A DNA stretch of 64,000 nucleotides. Origin: Lineus longissimus (taxonomy: Eukaryota > Nemertea > Pilidiophora > Heteronemertea > Lineidae). A program made the translations under genes and the position numbers. Where the stretch lies: contig NC_088319.1 of assembly GCF_910592395.1 (NCBI RefSeq), positions 12,960,001 through 13,024,000 on the forward strand, given 5' to 3'. This document shows, one piece after another, positions 11,901 through 25,395 of the stretch. Under the pieces are notes generated by a model that was not told the DNA's origin, did not search any database, and was given only the letters and a program-made list of their open reading frames with translations. The number at the start of each line of letters is the position of its first letter. Position 1 is the stretch's first letter.

Positions 11901-14900
11901 CACCAAATAAATGTAATCACGGGAGAAACAAGTGCTCAATTAAATGGAATATAATGAACCTAGTAGCATAATATGCTGATTCAGTCTCAAAAAATTGTAT
12001 CGAAGAATAATTGAACATGAGGTTAAAATGTTATTAACGCCGCTTTTCGATAGACTCATTTTCGCCAGACTCATTTTTGCCAAGATTCAGCAATATTGTA
12101 GCAAATAGTGTAAACCTTGATAACGTTCTCAAACCAAAAGTTTACAAATCACATACACCAGACTAAATTCTGCGTTAAATGACAAAATTTAATAGTTAAT
12201 GCATTAGAGTGAAATCTTCAGCAAGTTGAAATTGTTCGCGATTGCCTCCCAAAGCATGAAAATAAATTGTTCGCGAACAATTACACAGTTTACAGTACAA
12301 CCTGCAGGGCAGAGTATCAATGATGCTATTACTTTATGGATCCAAAACAATTATTAGGAGTTGTCAAAATTTGTATTGGATGTGAAAAATAATACGTTTT
12401 CGATTTTAACGAAAACTACCGGTGCACACTCAGCCTTAGTTGCCAGTTGCTTTGGTTAGATATTTGGTCAAATAGTTTGTTTGGGGAAAAGGAAAATTCA
12501 AAGCTCTTTAATAATTCTATCTGGATTTTAGAAGGGTGGCCTACTTTTAAATTATTTGTTGTGTAGTTTGAAGACTCTGGATCGTAAGTTATTACTGAGT
12601 TCAATATAGCTCAGTTCTTATATCATGTGCAAAAAATGTGCATGCACAACATAAACATTTACTGATACTTTTACATATAATCTTCATATATCTGGGTGTG
12701 TAATATTTAGAAGGAATATTGTGTATAATACATTGATTATTGTGTTTTTTGGGATTACTTGTAAATTATATAGACAGTGCACTACAGCCTCAATATCACA
12801 TAGATTCTATAGTATATCATAGAAGTATTGTATGTGGGGGGTTGTTGTCAATCGTGATAACATAAAAGAGGCCAGCTTCAGACAGCTTTTGGGGAGCATT
12901 CATTATTTGCAGAATCCTGGTGTTAATCTCAACTGTGCTTTTTGGGCATTGTTGGGGAAGAATCATCGCGCAATACCCGCAGTATTGTATGCAAAATCAA
13001 TCGGAAAAGATATTGGTTATCGCTCAAAGACCGACCCAGTGCTTTGATATCAGCTAGGAGTTAAAAGTCATGCCTGAATAAGTATGTTCATGTACATAAT
13101 ATATGAACATGTAAAATAGCAAAAAAGTAAATTATACACGTTATTCGATTTTGGGAATTTTCTTAATACATATCCATCGGCTAAAAGTTTAAACACACAC
13201 ACTTGAACAATGGAGTACTATTTATAAAATGACCTTGCTTGAACCACCCACTTTTTCATAATTACAATCACAACAAAGAATTTAACCCTTTTGTTCAAAA
13301 GATCAACTATAGAATATGAATAAAATTGGAGAAAAATTCAGATTTTCGGTCGTTGTGCTAATATTCAATCGAACATGTGCATGTGACAAAATTTACTTGA
13401 CATAATGCACAGATAAAAGGGCCTCATAGATGTATCCCTTTATTTTCAACTTGTTAAAGGAGTATGCCATTCGTTTTTATTGGTAGGTCAGGAAATAGTT
13501 ATACGCAATGCCGCAGCAAACTTATCCTGCATGCAATTTTGCAGAAACTTGGTATGTATAGTATTTGTATATGTATCTGTCTTCACAACAGCAGTGTTGA
13601 AAATTCTATTAAGGAACATGTCACACATTTTCTTTTCCTAAACGGGACAGTCATTTGAGAGCAGGTCATATTGGAACATGTGCCAAGTTAATTTTGTCTT
13701 TTATTGGGTCTAAACATTGCATTATCGTCATAAAAGAGATGTTTCTACACGACAGCTCCTGCACTTAACAAGCCAAAGGCCTAAATGGTTAATATGGCAG
13801 CAAATAAAATCACTTTGACAATGTACAAGTTAAAAAACAAGAAAAAAATAGTTTGCAAACAAAATACAACAGGAACACTGTCAAAATATAACAGGAAATA
13901 AAACAATGGTTTATCATTTAAAAATCAATAAATTTTTTTGCCTAATTTGCCTTAAACTTAGAATGCCTCACTTGATATGCAAATACAAATCGAAGAATTT
14001 CACTCCACTTTATACACTGTGCAAGGCAATGCCCATAGTCGGTTATAAAAAGACCTCAATGGCGCCAGTAGTGTAGATGCTTGCTAGCCACACCACAAAA
14101 AGACAACCAAAAACTGCAGAAATGCAGACAAACGTCAACAAAACTATCATTCAAACTTGTAAAGACATGGTTTTTGCTATCGGTTGTGGAAGGATGTCTA
14201 AATCAAATTGATAAGACATTCTTGAATAATCTGTTGTTGGGATTAAAGGATGGAAGTTTTGGACTTAGTCTGAACTGGCATTAAGTTCCATGACGAAATC
14301 TGTATGCAGTAAAAATTTCAAAGCCACTGCAGGGCGTCAGTAAAACAAGAAATAAAGAAATAAACTGAAATGAAATAGAAATAAGAAAAAAAAGAACCCA
14401 TGTGACATGTGACTAATTCTGGTCAGCAGATACACATTTGTTTTTATTCATATATATATTTAAGATGCTGGTGCCACCTATTGGTGAATGGTTATACTTA
14501 TGTGAGTCGATATTTCGACTTCAGGTGCCGCCAATTCTACAGTTCCACCTTTATAAACACAATTTAATTTCTTTGTCATTTCTGTTTTATGTCTTAATTT
14601 CGATATTTCTTGTTTGACAGATGCCCACCATTGGGAGTGCTTTATCATACGCTAACACCGCCTTTTGTTTGAACTAGTATATGATAATTAATAGTAATTT
14701 TTGCACAGATTATCATCCCAGACGAAACAAATGTGTGAAAGATCAGACCTTCATGCATATCAACCAAACTGGTGTCAATAAACGTGATGAGAAAAATAAA
14801 GAACTGAGTGAGATAATCATCGAAGAAATCATGTGCTACCAGTTTGCTGTCATTACTCAATTAACTTCAAAAATCATAAATAGCGTGAAATAACTTTATG

Positions 14901-15599
14901 TAAAATAACACAATTGTTAAGAAATTGCACACACATTATAAAATGTATATTGGGACTACATGTACATGTACAGTTAAGCAACATTGGCTTACTGAGCCTC
15001 ATACAGTTTGGCAGTGGCTTTATGCTCATTTGATATTGTATCTGACCATTTGGTACAGGTCGCGATATTCACCTTTAACCTTTTACTAGTATGCCTGAGT
15101 CAGCCTCATACCTTCTCAAACTCATACCTGCATGAAGGTACCCGCTTCAAAATCTTGTGGTCTGAAGGTAGCTGATAGGAAATACACCAGTAAAGTGACA
15201 GAGGGTTAACTTAAACAGACCCTTCTTCTTAAACTAATCGGCTTTAAAAGTACACCCCATCTAGGCGAATTGAAATAATCGACAAGCGTACAATATATCA
15301 GAAATCAACTTTTAAGGCAATATTTGAAAAATGTATTGACACCTAATCTTACACATGTTACAGAGATGTTGAAAGTTGGACAGCAATATTCGAAATGTTT
15401 GACATTAGATTTAGGCCCTATATGCACCGTGTCGAAAAACCCCCAAAAAACAAAGCATTGAGAAAAGCACCCTGTAACTTCGATGCTAATTAATTATGTT
15501 GCGTTATACACATAGAATTACCGGGAAATTTATTTGAACACAAGCACTGGACTGTAAATAGGATTGGCTGGACCAAGAGCACCCTGTGTCAATTTCATC
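8917..15599. other. Long gene-free AT-rich spacer
   Basis: No supported exon. About 10,560-10,860 is very AT-rich with many TAATTA/ATTAAT words, and 12,232-12,286 holds two TTGTTCGCGA words. One CTCF-like GTGCCACCTATTGG lies at 14,471-14,484. The open frames are short, with poor composition. Confidence 0.5.
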
Positions 15600-15930
15600 A
15601 AATTTTTTCCACCTCAGCTCTTCAGAAATGATCAAGAAACCAATTCTGCTAACATTTGGAGACAATTTAAAAAGTGACTTGGCTTGGTTAAAGCCCCACA
15701 ATATCAAATAGGCATATCCAAAGCTTTCATTGGCCAATGTTAAAATGGTATGCAGTAATGCATATAAATTGCTGCTAACAGAGCCACATGCATGATTGTG
15801 CAGGATATATTTCATTACTGTGGGGCTTTAAAAGGAAATTGCTCACAATTCCTGAAGTGTGTGACACAGCCATTATTTTTCATCGACCACACACATTTTC
15901 TGGCTGGAGCGACTTAAGGTGGAAAAAACT
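15600..15930. mobile_element. Foldback element with long imperfect arms
   Basis: Outer arm TTTTTTCCACCT (from 15,603) pairs with AGGTGGAAAAAA (to 15,928). Inner TTAAAGCCCCACA at 15,688-15,700 pairs with TGTGGGGCTTTAA at 15,819-15,831, followed by matching ATATCC/GGATAT. Pairing recurs across most of the element, so it is one decayed palindrome, about 330 bp. Confidence 0.65.
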
Positions 15931-15931
15931 C

Positions 15932-16153
15932 TACAGTAAGGCACCAAATTTTTGTGGGCATTTGATTTTTGCCGATCTTGCGAATAATATCGATTTGCGA
16001 AAATAAAAACTGCAAAAACTTATTTTCAATGGGAAAAAACCAGAAGAAATTTCCCAATCTGCCAAAATAAAACCTCATCGGAATTGAGATTGTTTTAGAA
16101 ATTTTTGCAAATCACAAAAATTAATGGTGCACAAATTTTTAGGGTTCACTGTA
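15932..16153. mobile_element. Tc1/mariner-like MITE (TA-flanked, CAGT ends)
   Basis: Left end TACAGTAAGGCACC.. and right end (reverse complement) TACAGTGAACCCTA.. share about 45 imperfect bases, including AAATTT.TG and CATT..ATTTTTG. TA dinucleotides at both ends fit a TA target duplication. The 222-bp length and lack of a frame fit a MITE. It directly abuts the foldback element on its left. Confidence 0.6.
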
Positions 16154-16240
16154 CATTTTCATCAACAGTAAAGTCTACTTGCATGAACTTGTAAATGCTG
16201 CCTTAGATTTGCTACAAATATCTTCGCCTTGTATTGTGTT

Positions 16241-16910
16241 TAACCGGGTTCATTAACATATGCAAATCAGTTTAACTGGAACCATTAGCATATGCAAATA
16301 GTCGTACCGGGGGGGGGTTCATTATGTAACATATGTAAAAAAAATCATTTTACCGGGTTCACACTATTAACAAATCATTGTCACTGGGTATATTTGCATG
16401 CAGATGTCAAGTCTGTAATATCGGCATATGCAAGCATGTGAAAAACATATCGAAATGTATTGAAAATATTTTCACCAGGTTCATTTTATTAAGTTGATGA
16501 CAATCTTTAACCGGGGTATCTACAATGAATATGCATATACATGTAATAATTAACAGTCAATGTTAAAACCTTAATTGAAACTGTAAATCTCTGTTAATAA
16601 TGAACTTACATGAGTGAAATTAGAATTAGGTTTTAAAACACCACAAAATGGGCTGACCGGGTTAAAATTATGTGACTTACGACCAGGTGTTAAACAGATG
16701 TACTAATGCCGGATGCATTTGCCGTATTGTATGTACACTAAAACCTTTATACCGTACAAGATGTACAATGTAGCAACAAACAAAAAATATAACCGGGTGA
16801 AAATGACTTGAAATACATGAAAATTTATACCAGGGTTGATTCTTCATTATTATCGAGTTGAATAGTAAAAATGTTTCGATCAACCTGTAACCGGGTTTAA
16901 TAGATTTGCA
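16241..16910 (+). repeat. Degenerate array built on ACCGGGTT words, with POU-octamer words
   Basis: ACCGGGTT or a close variant (ACTGGAACC, ACCAGGTT, ACCGGGGT, ACCGGGTG) occurs about ten times at irregular 30-140-base spacing. The first copies are followed by CATTA.CATATGCAAAT, which contains the octamer ATGCAAAT twice (from 16,261 and 16,293). Confidence 0.6.
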
Positions 16911-17612
16911 GAGAATATTGATTAAAAGGAGCAGATATTAGCCCTCTGTAAAAAGTTAAGATGTTATAAAGGGTCAGTTTGGGTCAGGTAAACTAGAATT
17001 TTGTGCGAGTACACCATGATTTCTCTATTGGCATCGAGCAGAAAAATTTACGATAGTGTCCCAAAAATTATTACATGTTGCAAGGTTTGTTGATGAACAA
17101 GTTAACCACTTCTTCTAATTCAATTTGATTTTGAATTTTTTACGAACAGTATACATGTAGGCCTTTGAAAGACACTATGCATTGGTCTGTCCATCTGTTC
17201 TTCAGAACTTTGCACATTTCAAGTGAAGAAATAATTTTCTTTTAAACCTTTTTATAAAAAATCAGTTTATCGCTAATTAATCCGAAATTTGCTCGAGCCA
17301 ATTTTTTATTCGTTGGCCTACAGATATAGTTAAGAGAATGCACTGGTTCTGTGGATTACTTGACCCAGCACCAAACCCTAGATAAAACTGCTGCGTGAAA
17401 CTTGCTTGCATGGACAGATAAAGCTTGAATGCCCTTCAGATATTTGGTCCTCTCTTCATCAGCACGATTACATTGTAAAGATAAACTACAGTGCATAATT
17501 ATCATCAGCTAGTATAATATAGGTCCCTAGGGGAAGATAGCACGGTCTATGTATAAAATATCGCCAAATGCTGCTGTCTGTATTGATGTACATTGTAGCC
17601 TAGCCATCTGTA
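16911..17612. other. Non-coding stretch, nothing recognised
   Basis: AT-rich spacer without a supported frame or clear repeat. Confidence 0.5.
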
Positions 17613-17833
17613 AATCCATGAAAATTCATGGAAAATCCATGATATTCAGTAACGGGTACATAGATACTGGATAAAGCTATGAAAATTTATCTGAAAATTC
17701 ATTCGAAAATCCATGAAAATTCATTTGAAAATCCATGAAAATCCATTTGAAAATCCATGAAAATTTATTTGAAAATCCATGAAAATTCATTCGAAAATCC
17801 ATGCAAATCATTTGAAAATCCATGAAAATTGAT
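17613..17833 (+). repeat. 22-bp tandem repeat, about 9 copies in two blocks
   Basis: Core AATCCATGAAAATTCATT with TTGA or TCGA between units. A short block at 17,613-17,645 is separated from the main block (about 17,680-17,833) by unrelated bases. Confidence 0.88.
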
Positions 17834-19078
17834 TAAAAGTTTTTGAGTGTACAGGGAATACAGTGGACAGTGTCAACCAAAATCTGAAAATAATGGGTAT
17901 TGGTATAATTCATTGAAACCGTCATCATTTATCAACTTCATGAACTTGAGACTAATTATCAAATATTTGAACAAAATCTGTAGAAGGCACATGTATTAAC
18001 AACTGCTACATTTATTGAACAGCTGATAATCAAATTTAACTAATTTAACGTTTGAAATTTTGATTTGATAATTAGGTAACTCAATTCACAAATCAAGCAG
18101 AAATGGGTAAATGGTCTGTAATGCAAAGTTCAGTTATCTTTCTCAATATTTATTTGTCAACACAAAAGTATTCTGGTTATATATCTCAGTTTGACTGAAT
18201 ATTATAGAATATAATAAGTATACTTGATATTTACAACTTATTCAATGGTCGCCTTAGCACACTTTAAACTGTTTAGAGCTAAGTTGTCACAATGAAACAT
18301 ATAGATGTAGTATCCCTTCCATGAAGCAGCATGAAGGCCCTAAAAATTAACGGAAAGTAGCCAGAATTAATTAGACAAGGCATTTTGCACAGAAGACACA
18401 ACTGCAAATGAAACATCAAAAAAATTATAACTCATTTTTAAATATGATTGGTATATAGTGGCAGGCAAATAAACATCTAATCAACTTGCTAAGCATAATT
18501 TAGCATTGACTTTTTCCATTCCCTGAAAAGAAAAATTATAATTAGTGCTCAACTTACGTTTGAAATTGTACTAATTAATCTGTGTGATTAGTGCTAACCA
18601 ACATGTGCAATAAGCATCAATCCAATTGTTCCAATCTTTGACCAAATACCAAAAAGACCAAATTCTAGATGCTGGAACCCTGCCCCAACATGCCAAATCA
18701 CGTAGTGTCATTTCTTAACGAACCATTGCCATTGAAATTGTAAATATGTTTGCTATCGATCGTTTAAGACCAAGGAGATTAGACTTACAGTATCAGCTCA
18801 GCTAAACTGGCACCATGTACATAGTTATTTGTGCTAATCAAACAATCAAATGGATTACTAATTATGCTAATTAACAACACTGTAATGTATTCTAATTTTC
18901 CCAGCTAATGAAGAGAGGGTTTTAGTCAAGTCAAAACATGATTATGCCACCCTAATGTCTGTCATTTGATATAAGCTTATTTCTCTTCCAAATCCTCGGG
19001 AAATTTTTCGATTGAACTTAACCACCACTGGACTCCACAGACTTACTGTGACTTTCATCCATGCCTATAATTGTTACA
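17834..19078. other. Non-coding stretch, nothing recognised
   Basis: AT-rich spacer; several TAATTA-type words near 18,530-18,870. Confidence 0.5.
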
Positions 19079-19243
19079 ATGACTGGACCTGTCTCAAAAT
19101 TCCATGACTGGACTATCTGCTTTAAAATTTCATGACTGGACTATTTGCCTCAAAAGTGCAAGGTTGGACTATCTGCCTCTAAATTTTACTATGACTAGCT
19201 AGACTATCTGCCCCTCAATTCCATGATTAAATTATCTGACAAT
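19079..19243 (+). repeat. About 32-bp degenerate tandem repeat, 5 copies
   Basis: Core CATGACTGGACTATCTGCC followed by TCAAAATT. Later copies drift (GCAAGGTTGGACTATCTG, ATGACTAGCTAGACTATCTG). Confidence 0.8.
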
Positions 19244-22200
19244 GAATAGACAGCTATTAAAGAATTGAACATTCATTTCATTCTCAATCTATATGGCAAC
19301 CATATTGGAAAATGATGCAACAAGACTTTGCTATCATGATGCTGTTGTCTTGAAAGCAAATCGATTGAGGTGGTTGAACTTTGCACACGCTGTGGTTGGA
19401 TTTAATGCAGGGATTCAATGTTTCTGTCAAATAACCATAATTTGAGGGTTGCCAGATGCAGAAATTATGTTTTAGGAGATTATTTCTGAAGGAAACTTAC
19501 AGTTATTTATAACTTGGTGCTGTGAATATTTGTTCGACATATCATGCTGAAGGTATTGCAGACCAATACTAGCTTGACGACCTTCCAGGATGTTCATGAC
19601 AACAGGAACAAAAAGATTTGAAAATTCTTCATTAAAATCCAATTTTATATCTTGTGGCATCATCTAAACCACATCAGAAGTTGAGTGTAAAGCGTATGAA
19701 GAAGAGTTCCCCACACAATGGGCTTGTCGACTGTGGTATCGGAGGTTAGCCTCGGGCGCTGATGCTAATAAATTACACGCAAAACAGGATGTAAACCCGT
19801 GCATTGTTGACCCGGCACATCAAAGTTTGCAAATCTGCATTTTGATTCCCGTGCTGCAGGTTATGGCGGATAATCGTAGGGTCATATATCCTCCAGTCTC
19901 CTTCAAGCACATTGCGGTGTCGTATTTCGAAAGTAGCCCCACCGATAAAGAACTATTATTATTATCATCATCCTGATGTCCAATTTGTGAGATTGAGGGA
20001 TGGCCGTAAGGACGGGTTGTGGTCAATCGGGTGGGAAAAGAGCAGCCCCTTCTTAAGGCTCGAGTGGACACTGATTGTTGGTTTTCAAATGATTAGAGCA
20101 TTTATTGCCTCACCCTACGTGTTGTTAATTAATTAGATGGTCATTAGGATAATGTGGTGGAACCATCATTTATTTGTAGTGTTCTTTCCTCATATAGCCA
20201 AGGTGATATATAGTCAACCAGGATCAGGCTGAAACTGATCATATCAGATACAGAGGGGAGCACCCCTCCCTTATGAAAGAAAATACCTTTAAACTAACCA
20301 AGAATTTTGGGAAAATTACTCTTAAAACCAATGCATCCCCTCTTTTTTTAGACTCCATCCATTTTTTTAGACTGCATCCACCCCTTAATATGTGTTTGTT
20401 TTAAAATTATTGTCATAAAAAATATGCAATGCAAGATTTTATTAACTCATGAGGCAGTTTCATCATGCTTTGCCCAATCTAGTGTGTAAGACGACGAAGC
20501 ATCTGTAAAACAAACTTTCTCAACCAATTCACACTGCAGTATGATCAGAATCTCTAAGTTTCCTGTGGCCAAGACCCGTAAAAAAAATCACAAAGATCAA
20601 TGAAGCTCTTGCCTAAAGGGGAAGGTAGCTTTGTATCATATAACAACAAATCTTATCATCCAATGCAGGTGCAGGGAGCAAGACTCACAGGATGTTTAAG
20701 CTTTAGGAAAAAAAATTGGCATCCAATACCACCCTGACGATAGCAACGTTGCCGCCTATATAGAATGTCAGACTGTCGAATGCATGACAAAATGATCTTG
20801 ATAAAAACTGGTGAAATATCAAAATTGGTTTGGCAAATTAACCATAAGCTGTGATAATAGCAAATTAATAAGTCGAAATGGAATAAGAATCGTCAAAATT
20901 TGCGATAATTGTCATATAACAATAGCAAAATGGCTGAATTATGACTTATCAAAATGCAACAATATCCTCTTATCTGATTCAAGGCTATCATTTGAATGGC
21001 ACAACCTTGAAAGATGACACCCGTGGGGTCAGTTGTGACGGTGGGCTGATATTTAGGATTACCAAGTCATTGTAACGCTTAATTAGCACCTTTTATGCAA
21101 CATTTAGCAGTTATCATGTCATTGTGGGCGATTTATGTTCACCCTTTAGGGCTTGGGAACAATTTTATACCGGGAAGCAATATTAATCATTGTGTCTATC
21201 ATTGTCTATAAAAGAGCAAATATTATTTTGTGATAGATTTGCGATGCCAATTTCGCTTTGTGCAAGCAGTTAAGCGTTTTCTGGAGAGGCAAATAATCCA
21301 TGCTGAAAGTTAACTTCGAACCACCAGGAGAGAAGAACTCATCCAACCATGACAGACAATAGTATGGCCATTTCATCATTTTTTTAGCCGAAAATCCCAC
21401 CTTCACGAACCATGAAAATTGGAATCCACCAATATTGATTCAGCATCGCTCTATAAAAGTCTACATGCATGCATTTTTAAAACTACGGATAATAATTTTT
21501 GTATATAATCACGTTTATAACGTCACTGTACATGGTTAGAACAACAATCACAACAGCATTTATTCTGTTTCACAATCTTTATCAGAAAACGACTAAACCT
21601 ACTTTTTACATTCAATGTAAGCCAGTGAAAACTTGAACGACATACATATATAATAATTATATATACTAGTAATGAAACATCAAATGTTATTCGAAGATGG
21701 ACTTGACCAATCCGTCAGCGTTCAGGTATGGTAGCGCCCCCTTTGAACGGAAAGAGACAAGATTTTAATGACATTGAAGCACCATTTTTCATTGAGTGCG
21801 ATTCGCCTGTTGTGTAGTATTTATCACACCGAGGCCGGAAAGAAATATCCAAATTTTTATGTTTCCCTCCATTTTGTTCTTTGTAATAAGGTAAAATGGG
21901 GTAAAGCTTGCCTTTTCCCTGGGGCATGTATAGCTTCCCCCATTCCACCTTAAAAAAATCCTTGCTTTTTCTCTAAAATCTAAAAAGTAAACACACGTTT
22001 TTGAGTTGGAGGTAAAACAAACACTTATGAAACATTTCTTACTGGCCATTACACAATATAAGATTAAACACTATAACACATGTCCTCGAATTGCCACAAA
22101 AAATTTCCAAAATCATATCTTGAACGACTAGGAGTCTCGAACTCACAAAGCACAAGCAGTTTAAATGCCAAATTTGACAAGAAACTGGCCACATGGCCAA

Positions 22201-22607
22201 ACAGTCATTTGAGACAAAGCCCTGGGATCAAGAGAGGACAAGAGCCAGCAAGGTTTATCAAAGATATAGGCTGGTTCCGTAGCATAGCTATGAAAGAAAT
22301 TCAGAAGCTGAGAAGAAAACCAGATGGACAACCGGTGAATTTGTCTTCAAGGCCGAGGCAAAGTCCAGGGCCAAATTGAGCAAGGCATAAAAACATTTTT
22401 TTCCTACTCTCAATATGTAGCAATTTGAGGGCATGTATGATTAATTTACATATATATCTATAAGGCCACTAGTTGCTTAGATGAATAGATGATTATTCTA
22501 ATTGATGACTTTGATGGAAATCGTTTCCGTACCTAAAGGTTCAGGGGTATTTCGAAGATTTTATGGAAATTCACCAAACAGCATAACTGTAGCAAACTGT
22601 AGGGAAA
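19244..22607. other. Gene-free spacer
   Basis: No supported exon. GTAGCGCCCCCTTTG at 21,731-21,745 resembles the vertebrate-type CTCF core in reverse. The short frame at 22,082-22,378 is listed separately. Confidence 0.45.
22082..22378 (+). other. Short open frame of protein-like composition, unassigned
   Basis: About 99 residues starting MSSNCHKKFPKSYLERLG, rich in Lys/Arg/Ser with a Pro-rich end. No splice context, family match or repeat structure could be recognised, so it is most likely chance. Confidence 0.1.
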
Positions 22608-22760
22608 TTGAGATTGAGCGCAGGACTTCAATAGTTTTCGACTGTTTTGAGGAAAGGTCCTGTGATTGAGTGCAGGACTTCATTAATAGTTTTGGACAAT
22701 ATTTTTAGACAAAATGGGTGAAATTGACCCTAGGTCCTTGACAGTTTTAGACAGTTATTT
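22608..22760 (+). repeat. About 60-bp degenerate tandem repeat, 2-3 copies
   Basis: GATTGAG(C/T)GCAGGACTTCA followed by ATAGTTTT(C/G)GAC occurs twice about 60 bases apart. A weaker third copy (CTTGACAGTTTTAGACAG) follows. Confidence 0.65.
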
Positions 22761-23039
22761 AAGAAAGGTGCTCAGTATACTTACAACAGAACATTTTATG
22801 GTGGGAATTTTTAAAAATGCCAACACATCATTTCTATAGATTTATCAACACAACAAAATACAGAAATCTGGAAGTGCATCATTCATTTGTTATAGACTCG
22901 ATCAGACACTTAAACTTATTTGGTAAAATTCAAATGGCTGGGTATAAAATAAAAGATGACCGAATATTTTTTGCTATATCTTTTGCTGATACATGTAAAT
23001 TGTCAGTTTTTGCCCCTTATGCACCCGCAAGGATAATCA

Positions 23040-23195
23040 CTCATTGGCGGTGGACATCACATGTCGCAGCGATTTGCGAGTCAAACCTGGCGATTACTAT
23101 TTTACCCGCAGACAAGAATCCTGTTGCCACACATAGTAGCGATTATAATCGCAGGTCGCTGGAATTTTAATCGCCCGTTCACGCTGCGCTTTAAC
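23040..23195. mobile_element. Possible remnant of a DNA-transposon end rich in GCGATT words
   Basis: The words GCAGCGATTTGCG, GGCGATTACTA, GTAGCGATTATAATCGC and TTTTAATCGCC recur, followed by CGTTCACGCTGCG. Terminal regions of some hAT-type and other MITEs look like this. No partner end found. Confidence 0.25.
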
Positions 23196-25082
23196 AATCA
23201 CACAAAGTGAAGAATACCAAGCTACCCGTAGCTATTCATTAGAGAAGACTGCCCTGCAAGAACCCTGCAACCAACATTATGAACATTTGGACAAAATGTC
23301 AATTTATTCATTTCATCTGCTTTTACTTGGTCACACAATGGTGACAATGACATCATGCACAAATTTTTCCATGTTTTCATAAAGTTTTTGAGTTGCAGGA
23401 TAGGATGGTTTACATATGAATTGTAGCATTTGGCACTTTCAGCAGATAGATCAAAGACAGTACCAGTTTTAGCAATTGTGACGATCGGGTGAATTTCTGA
23501 CAGTATCAGCAATTTAATACAAATACAAAAAAATTAACAACTCTAAACATTTAACGACTGGGCTATTGGGTGCATGTGGACCTTCGTCCAGGGTATTTTA
23601 CTATTAACATTGTTTTTCATTTAATATTAACGGTGGTTTTCTGAGGAATTCTTTTCAAGAATTATGTAAATTGTTTGATAAAGTTAAGTTAAATTTTAGT
23701 CTTTTTGAAAGACATTGGTTTAAAGAACTTGGAAAATATCTGTTTATTGTGAAATTATTTTGAGACATATTTTTCCCACAAAACATTCACTAAAAATCAC
23801 CTTATTTTCAATGACATCAAAAATCTTCTTGATAATTTGTTTCGGACACAAGAATATAAAACCTGTTCCAAATAACCAAAACCAATAAGGCCAACAAAAG
23901 TTGATGAAATGGTTCTCATCACTGCTCTTACCTGAGATAAACCCCTGATGAAGACCATTTTCCAATTCCTCACCATTTTTTCATCTTTCTTTTTCTGGCA
24001 GATGAAATAATTTTCGGTTTGTCATCAGAACAAAAATTCACATTTTACTACTGACGAAAGATTTTGAAAGAATTTGAAGTGGCTGATGAGAACCATAAAA
24101 TTAACTTTTATCGGCCTAAGATGGCAGATGCAAGGTAAGCAATCTGGTTTTTATATATTTTTTGCCAAAATTTTGCAGGTCAATTTATTGTTATAAGATA
24201 TAATCCAAGTTCTTCAAACCCAATAAAATTACAGTTTTCTTTTAGAAAGAATAAACATGGCAGTTAAATAGTCCATTTTTAAAGAAACTATTGGCTAAAT
24301 AGAAAAGAGAAAACTCCTGTTAGTTCTTTTGAAGAACTCTGAGATCAACATTAGACAAGATATCTTCCTTTAATTCAAAGATACACGTATTGCCCAAAAT
24401 TAAAAATACACCAAATTAATTTCAATACAATAAGGGACGTGATTTTAGTGTCTGTGGTATCAAACTGATGCATCGAGGCTAAGAGTCATCTTCAAACATG
24501 TCAAAGGCCCATGCAAGCTCAGAAGACCAATTAGAAAATAAAAAAGAATAAGGGAGACTATTGGCAGGAGTCAGGTAGGTCAGATTAACTTGTCGCGAAA
24601 GGGGTCTCTCCTATCTCACAGTACATCTAAACTATTCACACTTGTATGAGGAATATGATTATAGCTGAATAGCACACAACCCGGACCCCTAACTGTGCTT
24701 ACTTGTCAGCTGAAGACAACAAATTTGACTCCTTAGCCCTTGCCTATAGACCCCCTTTAACAGAAAGCAACAGCACTGTGGACTCAGATCAGGGGATTAT
24801 GTTTTTAAGAGGAATTCAATCCATACACGTTGACTATAAAGTCTACATGAACGGTACCGGGTTATTCAAAAAGACCATGGAATGTTTCTGAATGAAAATT
24901 TGCTTTGATACTTGGCAAATAATACTACGACACCTCCACTAAAGATCACCGGTTGAGTAGGGACTCGGGAAAGGGAATAATTGTCTCTTGATTGGGAAAA
25001 CCTAATCTGAAAGTGAAATTATTTTAATACTATATATAGTTATTGCCGGTTCAGACACTTGTACATCTTGTCGTTTGGAACA
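23196..25082. other. Non-coding stretch, nothing recognised
   Basis: AT-rich spacer without a supported frame. Confidence 0.5.
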
Positions 25083-25395
25083 GACTGGCTATGATTTGAC
25101 CAGAAGAATCGTGTGACCATTTTATTGTCCAATCAGATTAGTAAGAAGTCACGTGATTGTTCTCTGACCCAATCAAATTGAAAGAAAGTCACAAGATTGT
25201 TCCCTGATCCAATCAGACTGAAACAAAGTCAAGTGATGATTACCCTGTCAAATCAGTTTGAAGTATATTGATCATGTGACCACGCTATTGCTGGTCCTAT
25301 CAAACTGAAAATGCATTCAGGTGATGTTTGATGGCCAATTAGAGTGTTCAAAGGTCACATGATTAACTGCCCATCCAATCATATTCTGTGATTCT
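25083..25395 (+). repeat. About 50-60-bp degenerate tandem array carrying CCAAT and E-box words
   Basis: Five or six units each carry a CCAATCA-like word (TCCAATCAGA, CCCAATCAAA, TCCAATCAGA, GGCCAATTAG, TCCAATCATA) and a GTCACRTGAT-like word (GTCACGTGATT, GTCACAAGATT, GTCAAGTGATG, ATCATGTGACC, GGTCACATGATT). Spacing is fairly even. Confidence 0.7.

Noticed and set aside
22817-23170. 117-residue frame on the plus strand
   Set aside because: Half of it lies over the GCGATT-rich repeat patch, and there is no splice or family support.
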